This document shows positions 24,358-31,295 of a DNA stretch of 31,295 bases, one piece after another. A program made the translations under genes and the position numbers. Each line of letters starts with the position of its first letter. Position 1 is the stretch's first letter. Origin of the DNA: 66-474 sp051954935 (GTDB lineage Bacteria > Pseudomonadota > Gammaproteobacteria > Xanthomonadales > Rhodanobacteraceae); the NCBI GenBank assembly GCA_051954935.1, contig JBQCHG010000023.1, positions 1 to 31,295 on the forward strand, written 5' to 3'. The notes below the pieces were generated by a model. The model was not told the origin of the DNA and did not search any database. It worked only from the letters and a program-made list of their open reading frames with translations.

Positions 24358-24663
24358 TTACCAGCTCGCCTTGCGCAGGCCCGGCACATCGCCATGCATC
24401 GTTGCTGCGCGCAGCTTCATGCGACCGAGGCCGAATTTCTTGTTCACCGCGTGCGGCGTGCCGGTCAGCGCGCAACGGGTTTGCATGCGCGAGGGACTGG
24501 CGTCGCGCGGCAGTTTCTGCAACTTCGTCTGCGCCTCCATCTTCTCCTCGTAGCTCGCAGTCGCGCTGAGCACGATCTTCTTCAGTTCGGTGCGCTTGGC
24601 GGCGTACTTCTTCACCAGCTTGGCCCGCTTGATGTCGCGGTTGACCATGGATGTCTTGGCCAT
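24358..24663 (-). CDS. rpsN: 30S ribosomal protein S14
   Basis: A 101-residue long-form S14 lacking the zinc-binding CxxC pairs of the short form. It starts MAKTSMVNRDIKRAKLVKKY and ends in the 16S-binding RCALTGTPHAVNKKFGLGR and LRKASW blocks. It sits 15 nt downstream of rplE. Confidence 0.97.
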   Translation of the reverse strand: MAKTSMVNRDIKRAKLVKKYAAKRTELKKIVLSATASYEEKMEAQTKLQKLPRDASPSRMQTRCALTGTPHAVNKKFGLGRMKLRAATMHGDVPGLRKASW

Positions 24664-24678
24664 CGGTATACGTCTCTC

Positions 24679-25221
24679 TTAATTGCGGAACGGGAAGCGG
24701 AAAGCCTCAAGCAAAGCCTTGGCTTCCTCATCGGACTTCGCAGTGGTGGAGATGGCGATATCCATTCCGCGCATCGCGTCCACCTGGTCGAAATCGATTT
24801 CCGGGAAGATGATCTGTTCCTTCACGCCCATGTTGTAGTTGCCGCGGCCGTCGAACGCGCGGCCAGACACGCCGCGGAAGTCGCGCACGCGCGGCAGCGA
24901 GATGTTGATCAGGCGATCCAGGAACTCATACATGCGGTTGCGGCGCAGGGTGACCTTGCAGCCGATCGGCCAGCCGTCGCGAATCTTGAAGCTCGCCACC
25001 GAGACGCGCGCCTTGGTCGTCACCGGCTTCTGGCCGGCGATCTTGGCCATGTCGGCCGTGGCGTTTTCTAGCATCTTCTTGTTGGTGGCGGCCTCACCCA
25101 CGCCCATGTTGAGCGTGATCTTGGTGATGCGCGGTACCTGCATCACATTGGCGTAGCCGAAGCGCTGCATCAGCTTCGGCACCACCTCTTCCTGGTAGAT
25201 TTTCTGCAGACGGGTCATCAT
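24679..25221 (-). CDS. rplE: 50S ribosomal protein L5
   Basis: A 180-residue L5 that binds 5S rRNA and P-site tRNA. Family blocks are ITKITLNMGVGEA near 35-47, SFKIRDGWPIGCKVTLR and FDRGNYNMGVKEQIIFPEI-like residues (here DGRGNYNMGVKEQ). Three ATG codons are clustered at 25218-25227. The one at 25221 was chosen because GAGGA lies about 7 nt before it and the length matches the family; the first is too close to that site. Confidence 0.96.
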   Translation of the reverse strand: MMTRLQKIYQEEVVPKLMQRFGYANVMQVPRITKITLNMGVGEAATNKKMLENATADMAKIAGQKPVTTKARVSVASFKIRDGWPIGCKVTLRRNRMYEFLDRLINISLPRVRDFRGVSGRAFDGRGNYNMGVKEQIIFPEIDFDQVDAMRGMDIAISTTAKSDEEAKALLEAFRFPFRN

Positions 25222-25231
25222 GGTCATGTCC

Positions 25232-25546
25232 TCACGCGTCAACCACTTCGCCCGAAGCGCGGAACACGCGGACCTTGCGCCCGTCGCCGAGCGTCTTGCG
25301 GCCAACGCGTTCACCCTTGCCGGAGGCGGGGTTGAACAGCATGACATTGGAGATATGGATGGGCGCTTCACGCTCGACGATGCCGCCCGGCTGGTTGAGC
25401 TGCGGGTTCGGCTTGGTGTGGCGCTTGATCAGGTTCAGGTTCTGCACGTAGACACGATCGCCGACCACGCGCGTAACTTCGCCGCGCTGGCCCTTGCTCT
25501 TGCCCGTGGTCACGACGACCTGGTCGCCTTTCTTGATTCGGTTCAT
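25232..25546 (-). CDS. rplX: 50S ribosomal protein L24
   Basis: A 104-residue L24, an assembly initiator that binds the 5' end of 23S rRNA. It has the KOW motif at its N-terminus (KKGDQVVVTTGKSKGQRGEV) followed by NLIKRHTKPNP and GGIVEREAPIHISNV. It lies 10 nt after rplN and 10 nt before rplE. Confidence 0.98.
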   Translation of the reverse strand: MNRIKKGDQVVVTTGKSKGQRGEVTRVVGDRVYVQNLNLIKRHTKPNPQLNQPGGIVEREAPIHISNVMLFNPASGKGERVGRKTLGDGRKVRVFRASGEVVDA

Positions 25547-25556
25547 GGCGAATTCC

Positions 25557-25925
25557 TTACAGCACTTCCGGCGCCAGCGAGACGATCTTCATGAAGCGTT
25601 CGCTGCGCAGCTCGCGCGTCACCGGCCCGAAGATGCGGGTGCCGATCGGCTCGAGCTTGTTGTTGAGCAGCACGGCCGCGTTGCCGTCGAAGCGGATCAG
25701 CGAGCCGTCGGCGCGGCGCACGCCCTTGGCGGTGCGTACCACCACGGCGTTGTAGACCTCGCCCTTCTTGACCTTGCCGCGCGGGATCGCGTCGCGCACG
25801 GACACCTTTATGACATCGCCGATGCTGGCGTAGCGGCGCTTGGAGCCGCCCAGCACCTTGATGCACATCAGTTCCTTCGCGCCGCTGTTGTCGGCCGCGG
25901 CCAGCGTGGATTGCATCTGAATCAT
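25557..25925 (-). CDS. rplN: 50S ribosomal protein L14
   Basis: A 122-residue L14 of exactly the usual length, located at the subunit interface. It begins MIQMQSTLAAADNSGAKELM and includes GDVIKVSVRDAIPRGKVKKG and the C-terminal GPVTRELRSERFMKIVSLAPEVL region. The start at 25923-25925 was set from the family N-terminus; the frame is open further upstream without support. Confidence 0.98.
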   Translation of the reverse strand: MIQMQSTLAAADNSGAKELMCIKVLGGSKRRYASIGDVIKVSVRDAIPRGKVKKGEVYNAVVVRTAKGVRRADGSLIRFDGNAAVLLNNKLEPIGTRIFGPVTRELRSERFMKIVSLAPEVL

Positions 25926-25938
25926 GGCTGCGATCTCC

Positions 25939-26199
25939 TCACTCGGCCGCGCGCGCGACGATTTCGACCACGCGGTGGTGCTTGGTCTTGGACATCGGCC
26001 GGCACTCGGCGATGCGCACCAGGTCACCCTCGCGTGCACCGGTCTCGTCATGTGCGTGCAGCTTCGTCGAGCGGCGCAGCAGCTTGCCGTACAGGCCGTG
26101 CTGTTCCTGGCGCTCGATCAGCACCGTGACCGTCTTGTTCATCTTGTTGCTCAGCACGCGGCCTTCCAGCGTGCGTGAGATGTTGTTCGCTTCGTTCAT
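25939..26199 (-). CDS. rpsQ: 30S ribosomal protein S17
   Basis: An 86-residue S17 with an OB fold that binds 16S rRNA helix 11. The conserved LEGRVLSNKMNKTVTVLIER, KLHAHDET and IAECRPMSKTKHHRVVEIV segments are present. It is 13 nt downstream of rpmC. Confidence 0.98.
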   Translation of the reverse strand: MNEANNISRTLEGRVLSNKMNKTVTVLIERQEQHGLYGKLLRRSTKLHAHDETGAREGDLVRIAECRPMSKTKHHRVVEIVARAAE

Positions 26200-26212
26200 C
26201 GGTCGGTCCTGA

Positions 26213-26398
26213 TCACTTCTGCTCGGTGAGCACCATCTTGGCGCGCGCGATTTCGCGGCGCACGCGCTTGAACTGGTGCGTCTGCGCGTTATTGCCCTGC
26301 GCCTTCTGCATGCGCAGGGAAAACTGCTCGCGGCGCAGCTCGGCGACGTGCTCGCCCAGATCCTTCGCGGACATGCCGCGCATCTCTTTGATTTCCAT
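26213..26398 (-). CDS. rpmC: 50S ribosomal protein L29
   Basis: A 61-residue two-helix L29 near the exit tunnel, where trigger factor and SRP dock. The LREQFSLRMQ-like block (ELRREQFSLRMQKAQG) and RVRREIARAKMVL are typical. The ATG at 26396-26398 overlaps the rplP stop by one base (TGATG), so translation is coupled; a GTG one codon upstream is less likely. Confidence 0.95.
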   Translation of the reverse strand: MEIKEMRGMSAKDLGEHVAELRREQFSLRMQKAQGNNAQTHQFKRVRREIARAKMVLTEQK

Positions 26399-26811
26399 CA
26401 CAGCACCGCCCTGGTCGCGAATTGGGTTTGCACGGACAGCTTGGCCGCAGCCAGGCGGAATGCCTCGCGCGCCTCGGCTTCGGTCACGCCCTCGATTTCA
26501 TAAAGCATGCGGCCCGGCTGGATCGGCGCGACCCAGTACTCCACATTGCCCTTGCCGGCGCCCATGCGGACCTCGATCGGCTTCTTGGTGATCGGCTTGT
26601 CGGGGAACACGCGGATCCACAACTTGCCGCCGCGCTTGACGTAGCGCGTGATGCAACGACGCGCGGCTTCGATCTGGCGCGAAGTCAGCATGCCATGCGT
26701 GGTCGCCTTGAGGCCGTACTCGCCGAAGCTGACCAGGTTGCCGTTGAAGCTCAGGCCGTCGTTGCGGCCCTTGAACTGCTTGCGGAATTTGGTGCGTTTT
26801 GGTTGCAGCAT
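26398..26811 (-). CDS. rplP: 50S ribosomal protein L16
   Basis: A 137-residue L16 near the peptidyl-transferase centre and A site. It begins MLQPKRTKFRKQFKGRNDG and contains the ITRYVKRGGKLWIRVFPDKP and RMGAGKGNVEYWVAPI signatures. It is 12 nt downstream of rpsC and overlaps rpmC by one base. Confidence 0.98.
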   Translation of the reverse strand: MLQPKRTKFRKQFKGRNDGLSFNGNLVSFGEYGLKATTHGMLTSRQIEAARRCITRYVKRGGKLWIRVFPDKPITKKPIEVRMGAGKGNVEYWVAPIQPGRMLYEIEGVTEAEAREAFRLAAAKLSVQTQFATRAVL

Positions 26812-26823
26812 GTTCGTGATTCC

Positions 26824-27588
<765 letters not shown>

Positions 27589-27590
27589 GA

Positions 27591-27938
27591 TTAATTCCCC
27601 ACCACTACGGTGATATGCGCGGTGCGCTTCAGGATGCGGGCGCCGCGGCCTTTGGCGCGGGCGCGCATGCGCTTCATGACCGGACCTTCGTCCACGAACA
27701 CGCGCGAAACGCGCAGCTCGTCCACGTCGGCACCAAGGTTGTTTTCGGCGTTGGCGACTGCCGAGAGCAGCACCTTGCGCACCAGATGCGCGGCTTTCTT
27801 GTTGGTGTGCTCGAGCACCGCGCTGGCATTGCCGACCGGCATGCCGCGCACGAGGTCGGCTATCAGGCGCGCTTTCTGCGCCGAGATCTTGGCGCCGCGC
27901 AGGATGGCTTTTGCTTCCGTCGTGTTCATGGCAGTCAT
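27591..27938 (-). CDS. rplV: 50S ribosomal protein L22
   Basis: A 115-residue L22 whose hairpin lines the peptide exit tunnel. It contains AKAILRGAKISAQKARLIAD, NAENNLGADVDELRV and the RARAKGRGARILKRTAHITVVV tunnel hairpin and tail. The ATG at 27936-27938 overlaps the rpsS stop (TGATG), favouring coupled translation. A second ATG at 27927-27929 would give 112 residues and is an alternative; neither has a clear ribosome binding site. Confidence 0.95.
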   Translation of the reverse strand: MTAMNTTEAKAILRGAKISAQKARLIADLVRGMPVGNASAVLEHTNKKAAHLVRKVLLSAVANAENNLGADVDELRVSRVFVDEGPVMKRMRARAKGRGARILKRTAHITVVVGN

Positions 27939-28246
27939 CACTTGGCGGCAGGGGCGGGCTTGGCAGCCGGAGCCGCGGCCTTCTTGTCGCCGGCGGTATG
28001 GCCCTTGAAGGTGCGGGTGATCGCGAACTCGCCGAGCTTGTGCCCGACCATGTTCTCGTTGACCAGCACCGGCACGTGCTGACGGCCGTTGTGCACGGCG
28101 AGCGTCAGTCCGACCATTTCCGGCAGGATCATCGAACGCCGTGACCAGGTCTTGATCGGGCGCTTGCTGTTGGACGCGCTCGCCGCTTCCACCTTCTTCA
28201 GGAGGTGCAGGTCGACAAACGGGCCTTTCTTCAGTGAACGTGGCAT
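27938..28246 (-). CDS. rpsS: 30S ribosomal protein S19 with an Ala/Pro/Lys tail
   Basis: A 102-residue S19 of the 30S head. It has the start MPRSLKKGPFVDLHLLKK, the IKTWSRRSMILPEMVG block and the GHKLGEFAITRTFKGH signature. The last dozen residues (AAAPAAKPAPAAK) form a low-complexity extension beyond the usual end of E. coli S19. It overlaps rplV by one base. Confidence 0.98.
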   Translation of the reverse strand: MPRSLKKGPFVDLHLLKKVEAASASNSKRPIKTWSRRSMILPEMVGLTLAVHNGRQHVPVLVNENMVGHKLGEFAITRTFKGHTAGDKKAAAPAAKPAPAAK

Positions 28247-28258
28247 TGGTATGAGCCC

Positions 28259-29080
28259 TTACTTGCGGCGACGCACGATGAATTTCTGCGTGCGCTTGTT
28301 GTTGCGCGTCTTGTAACCCTTGGTCGGCGTACCCCACGGGCTGACCGGATGGCGACCGCCGGAGGTGCGGCCTTCGCCACCGCCGTGCGGATGGTCAACC
28401 GGGTTCATCACCACGCCGCGCACGGTCGGGCGGATGCCCTTCCAGCGCTTGGCGCCGGCCTTGCCGAGCTTGCGCAGGTTGTGCTCCGAGTTGCCCACTT
28501 CGCCGATCGTTGCGCTGCACTCCACCGCGACGCGGCGGGTTTCGCCCGAACGCAAGCGCAGCGTGGCGTAACCGGACTCGCGCGCGATCAGCTGCGCGGA
28601 GGCACCGGCGCTGCGCGCAAGCTGCGCGCCCTTGCCCGGCTTCATCTCGACGCAATGCACGGTGGTGCCGATCGGGATATTGCGCAGCGGCAGCGAATTG
28701 CCCGCCTTGATCGGCGCGTCGCGGCCGGCGATCAGCTGGTCGCCCACCTGCACGCCCTTGGGCGCGATGATGTAGCGGCGCTCGCCGTCCACGTACAGCA
28801 GCAGCGCGATATGCGCGGTGCGGTTGGGATCATATTCCAGGCGCTCGATGCGGCAGGCGATGCCGAGCTTGTCGCGCTTGAAATCGATCACGCGGTAATG
28901 CTGCTTGTGACCGCCGCCGCGATGACGCGTGGTGATGCGGCCGTAATGGTTGCGGCCGCCGGTTTTGGGCTGCACCTCGGTGAGCGGCGCATACGGCGCG
29001 CCCTTGTGCAGGCCCGCCGGGGCGACGCGCACCATGCCGCGGCGTCCGGGTGAAGTCGGCTTGGGAGTGATCAGTGCCAT
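28259..29080 (-). CDS. rplB: 50S ribosomal protein L2
   Basis: A 273-residue L2, needed for subunit association and the peptidyl-transferase centre. Hallmarks are GRNHYGRITTRHRGGGHK near 42-59, RLRSGETRRV, and the C-terminal VRGVVMNPVDHPHGGGEG with the conserved functional histidine, followed by SPWGTPTKG. It is 11 nt downstream of rplW and 12 nt upstream of rpsS. Confidence 0.98.
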   Translation of the reverse strand: MALITPKPTSPGRRGMVRVAPAGLHKGAPYAPLTEVQPKTGGRNHYGRITTRHRGGGHKQHYRVIDFKRDKLGIACRIERLEYDPNRTAHIALLLYVDGERRYIIAPKGVQVGDQLIAGRDAPIKAGNSLPLRNIPIGTTVHCVEMKPGKGAQLARSAGASAQLIARESGYATLRLRSGETRRVAVECSATIGEVGNSEHNLRKLGKAGAKRWKGIRPTVRGVVMNPVDHPHGGGEGRTSGGRHPVSPWGTPTKGYKTRNNKRTQKFIVRRRK

Positions 29081-29091
29081 TTCTATTCGCC

Positions 29092-29385
29092 TCAGGCCTT
29101 CGCTGCCACGTCAATGCTCTGGCCTTCGGCCAGGCGCACATACGCCTTGCGCACACCGGCCTTGCGGCCGGCGCGGAAGCGGAACAGCTTCAGCTTGCCC
29201 TTGATGTTCGCCATGTTGACGGACTGCACGCTGACGTCGAACAACTGCTCGACCGCTGCCTTCACGTCGGACTTGGTGGCGTCGGCCGCCACCTCGAAAA
29301 CGTACTGGTTGTGCTCGGCGAGCCTGGCGCTCTTCTCGGAGATGCGCGGCGCTCGCAGCACGGACAGGATGCGTTCGTTGCTCAT
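29092..29385 (-). CDS. rplW: 50S ribosomal protein L23
   Basis: A 97-residue L23 at the tunnel exit, docking site for trigger factor and SRP. It has LRAPRISEKSARLAE, YVFEVAADATKSDVKAAVEQLF and the RKAGVRKAYVRLAEGQ loop. The ATG at 29383-29385 overlaps the rplD stop by 4 nt (ATGA), indicating translational coupling. Confidence 0.97.
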   Translation of the reverse strand: MSNERILSVLRAPRISEKSARLAEHNQYVFEVAADATKSDVKAAVEQLFDVSVQSVNMANIKGKLKLFRFRAGRKAGVRKAYVRLAEGQSIDVAAKA

Positions 29386-29987
29386 GCCAGCCACTCCTCG
29401 ATCTTCTTCACCGCGTCCACCGTCATCACAACGTGGTCGGCGCCGACCAGCGCCACCGGGTTGAGGCCATTGACGTCCACGACATCGATGATCTTCGGGT
29501 TGTTGCGCGCGGCCAGGAACAGGTTCTCGTTGATCTCGTCGGCGACGATCAGCGTCTTGCCCTTGGCTTCGAGCTGATCCAGCCTGCCGATCAGATCCTT
29601 CGTCTTCGGCGCGTCCACACCGAACTGCGGCACGATCTTCAGGCGATTCTGGCGATTCAGTTCCGCCAGGATCGAGCACAGCGCGCCGCGATACATCTTG
29701 CGATTGATCTTCTGCGAAAAGTCGCGCGGCTCGAGCGCGTGCCCGTGCGCACCGCCGACGAAGATATTGGCGCGGTAGTCGCCGTGGCGGGCACCGCCGC
29801 CCTTCTGACGCTTGAATTTCTTGGTGGTGCCCGACACTTCGCTGTGGTTGAGCGTCGCCTTGGTACCGGCGCGGCCCGCATTGCGATAAGCGGTGACCAC
29901 CTGGTGCACCAGGTCGCGCTTGAACGCTGCGCCGAACACGCCCTCGGAAACCTGCAGCGAGGCGGCGCCGATTACATTGAGTTCCAT
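29382..29987 (-). CDS. rplD: 50S ribosomal protein L4
   Basis: A 201-residue L4 with a long tunnel-reaching loop. Family blocks are HQVVTAYRNAGRAGTKATL, the loop RQKGGGARHGDYRANIFVGG and the C-terminal region. In E. coli L4 represses the S10 operon through a long leader upstream of rpsJ; no comparable leader is seen here. It is 11 nt downstream of rplC. Confidence 0.97.
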   Translation of the reverse strand: MELNVIGAASLQVSEGVFGAAFKRDLVHQVVTAYRNAGRAGTKATLNHSEVSGTTKKFKRQKGGGARHGDYRANIFVGGAHGHALEPRDFSQKINRKMYRGALCSILAELNRQNRLKIVPQFGVDAPKTKDLIGRLDQLEAKGKTLIVADEINENLFLAARNNPKIIDVVDVNGLNPVALVGADHVVMTVDAVKKIEEWLA

Positions 29988-29998
29988 CGTCGCTCTCC

Positions 29999-30640
29999 TC
30001 AGCCCTTGACCGCCGGACGCACGATCACATCGCCGCCGGTCGCCCCCGGCACGGCACCCTTGACCGCGATCAGGTGGCGCTCGCCGTCCACGTGCATCAC
30101 TTCCAGGTTCATCGCCGAGCGGTTCACGCTACCCATGTGGCCGGCCATCTTCTTGCCCGGGAACACGCGACCCGGCGTCTGGCGCTGGCCAATCGAACCT
30201 GGCGCGCGATGCGACAGCGAGTTGCCGTGCGTGGCGTCACCCATCGTAAAGTTGTGGCGCTTGATCGTGCCCTGGAAGCCCTTGCCCTTGGTCACGCCGG
30301 CGACGTCCACCAGCTGCCCGACCTTGAACACTTCGTCCGCCTTGATCTCGGCGCCGACCTGGTACTTGCCGGCATCGGCGTCAGCCAGACGGAATTCCCA
30401 CAGGCCACGTCCCGGTTCCACCTTCGCCTTGGCGAAATGGCCCTTGGCCGGCTTGTCCAGCAGCGAGGCACGCTTGACGCCCGCAGTGACCTGCACGGCT
30501 GCATAGCCGTCGTTGTCGGCACTCTTCACCTGGGTCACGCGGTTCGGCGTCGCTTCGATCAGCGTCACCGGCACCGAGCGGCCGTCTTCGGTGAAGATGC
30601 GGCTCATGCCGCATTTCTTACCCACCAGTCCGATACTCAT
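29999..30640 (-). CDS. rplC: 50S ribosomal protein L3
   Basis: A 213-residue L3, an early assembly protein whose loop reaches the peptidyl-transferase centre. It starts MSIGLVGKKCGMSRIFTEDG and contains GKGFQGTIKRHNF and the signature GSIGQRQTPGRVFPGKKMAG followed by HMG. It is 29 nt downstream of rpsJ. Confidence 0.98.
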   Translation of the reverse strand: MSIGLVGKKCGMSRIFTEDGRSVPVTLIEATPNRVTQVKSADNDGYAAVQVTAGVKRASLLDKPAKGHFAKAKVEPGRGLWEFRLADADAGKYQVGAEIKADEVFKVGQLVDVAGVTKGKGFQGTIKRHNFTMGDATHGNSLSHRAPGSIGQRQTPGRVFPGKKMAGHMGSVNRSAMNLEVMHVDGERHLIAVKGAVPGATGGDVIVRPAVKG

Positions 30641-30669
30641 CTTCTTGATCTCTTGGTTCCCGTGCCGGC

Positions 30670-30981
30670 TCAGCCGAGCTTGATCTGCACATCCACGCCG
30701 GCGGCGAGGTCGAGCTTCATCAGCGCGTCCACGGTCTTGTCGTTGGGGTCAACGATGTCGAGCACGCGCTTGTGGGTACGCGTCTCGTACTGGTCGCGCG
30801 CGTCCTTGTCCACGTGCGGCGAAACCAGGATCGTGTAGCGCTCGATCTTGGTCGGCAGCGGAATCGGGCCGCGCACGGTGGCGCCGGTGCGCTTGGCCGT
30901 CTCCACGATCTCGCTCGCCGAGCGATCGATCAGGCGGTGGTCGTAGGCTTTCAGCCTGATGCGAATGTTCTGGTTTGCCAT
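30670..30981 (-). CDS. rpsJ: 30S ribosomal protein S10 (NusE)
   Basis: A 103-residue S10, first gene of the S10 operon and also the antitermination factor NusE. It has the start MANQNIRIRLKAYDHRLIDR, the GPIPLPTKIERYTILVSPHV block and the RTHKRVLDI segment. The start at 30979-30981 has AGGAAA upstream; a longer frame to 31017 is unsupported. Only 71 nt separate it from tuf. Confidence 0.98.
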   Translation of the reverse strand: MANQNIRIRLKAYDHRLIDRSASEIVETAKRTGATVRGPIPLPTKIERYTILVSPHVDKDARDQYETRTHKRVLDIVDPNDKTVDALMKLDLAAGVDVQIKLG

Positions 30982-31019
30982 GGTCGTTTCCTGCAAAGAG
31001 CGTTGCTGTTCGTTCAAGG

Positions 31020-31044
31020 GCGGGAGGACTTTTCACCCTCCCGC
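31020..31044 (-). promoter_or_regulatory. Hairpin in the tuf-rpsJ gap
   Basis: An 8-bp perfect stem (GCGGGAGG / CCTCCCGC) with a 9-nt loop begins 8 nt after the tuf stop. No T-run follows on the minus strand, so it is probably a stability or partial-attenuation signal rather than a strong terminator. It lies inside the 71-nt tuf-rpsJ spacer. Confidence 0.5.
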
Positions 31045-31052
31045 GTCATAGG

Positions 31053-31295
31053 TCACTCGATGATCTTGGCCACCACGCCGGCGCCGACCGTACGGCCGCC
31101 CTCGCGGATCGCAAACCGCAGGCCCTCTTCCATCGCGATCGGGTGGATCAGGCCCACCACCATCTTGATGTTGTCGCCAGGCATGACCATCTCCACGCCC
31201 GCCGGCAGTTCCACCGCACCGGTAATGTCGGTCGTGCGGAAGTAGAACTGCGGACGATAACCCTTGAAGAACGGCGTGTGACGGCCGCCTTCTTC
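31053..31295 (-). CDS. tuf: Elongation factor Tu, C-terminal fragment (partial at window edge)
   Basis: The last 80 codons of EF-Tu (beta-barrel domain 3) are present. Typical segments are HTPFFKGYRPQFYFRTTDIT, MVMPGDNIKMVVGLIHPIAM, FAIREGGRTVGAGVVAKIIE and the stop. EF-Tu delivers aminoacyl-tRNA to the ribosome. Its place directly upstream of rpsJ shows that the str and S10 operons are contiguous here. The N-terminal GTPase domain lies outside the window. Confidence 0.98.
   Translation of the reverse strand, partial: EEGGRHTPFFKGYRPQFYFRTTDITGAVELPAGVEMVMPGDNIKMVVGLIHPIAMEEGLRFAIREGGRTVGAGVVAKIIE

Overview
This is a high-GC chromosomal window that looks like a gammaproteobacterium of the Xanthomonadales, most likely a Rhodanobacteraceae or Xanthomonadaceae relative. 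Supporting points are the fused tuf-S10-spc-alpha ribosomal cluster with no rpmJ after secY, a class II DAHP synthase, an RDD/pilin-like protein, and REP palindromes beginning TGTAGGAGC, a type known from Xanthomonadales and Pseudomonas. The lineage is inferred from protein and repeat character; no 16S or tRNA gene is present.

Positions 1-5601 hold housekeeping genes. A partial mdh and a PLP aminotransferase lie on the minus strand, followed by a ppiB-type cyclophilin. typA/bipA runs divergently on the plus strand and has a terminator-like hairpin in its leader. Next is a minus-strand pair with pilin-like domains: an RDD membrane protein fused to a type IV pilin-like C-terminus, and a small stand-alone paralogue of that C-terminus.

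Positions 5664-15250 hold an MscS channel (minus), a PP-loop/DUF71 ATPase (plus), a 157-bp palindrome-rich composite element, a secreted 1087-residue BNR/VPS10-type beta-propeller protein (minus), a Mug-like DNA glycosylase that lacks the usual catalytic Asn (plus), an exported amidase-signature hydrolase (plus), a class II DAHP synthase and DsbB (both minus). A secreted beta-lactamase-family serine hydrolase (15339-16751) separates dsbB from the ribosomal cluster.

Positions 16833-31295 hold the ribosomal protein/RNA polymerase cluster, all on the minus strand. In transcription order it is tuf (partial), rpsJ, rplC, rplD, rplW, rplB, rpsS, rplV, rpsC, rplP, rpmC, rpsQ, rplN, rplX, rplE, rpsN, rpsH, rplF, rplR, rpsE, rpmD, rplO, secY, rpsM, rpsK, rpsD, rpoA, rplQ, ending in a strong intrinsic terminator. 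The first half is very compact, with gaps from -4 to 29 nt. From rpsN onward eight gaps of 57-247 nt appear, and each carries one or more perfect or near-perfect hairpins, often starting 0-3 nt after the upstream stop codon.

The most unusual feature is this set of stop-codon-proximal palindromes. Several share the form stem-NGGA-stem with a closing A/T flank (for example GCNGCCA-YGGA-TGGCNGC next to GCGATCA-NGGA-TGATCGC), and the same core recurs in the composite element at 7524-7680. REP-type elements sit exactly 3 nt after the rplO and rpoA stops. Together they look like a dispersed palindrome family that has colonised, or is used for RNA processing within, the distal half of the spc and alpha operons.
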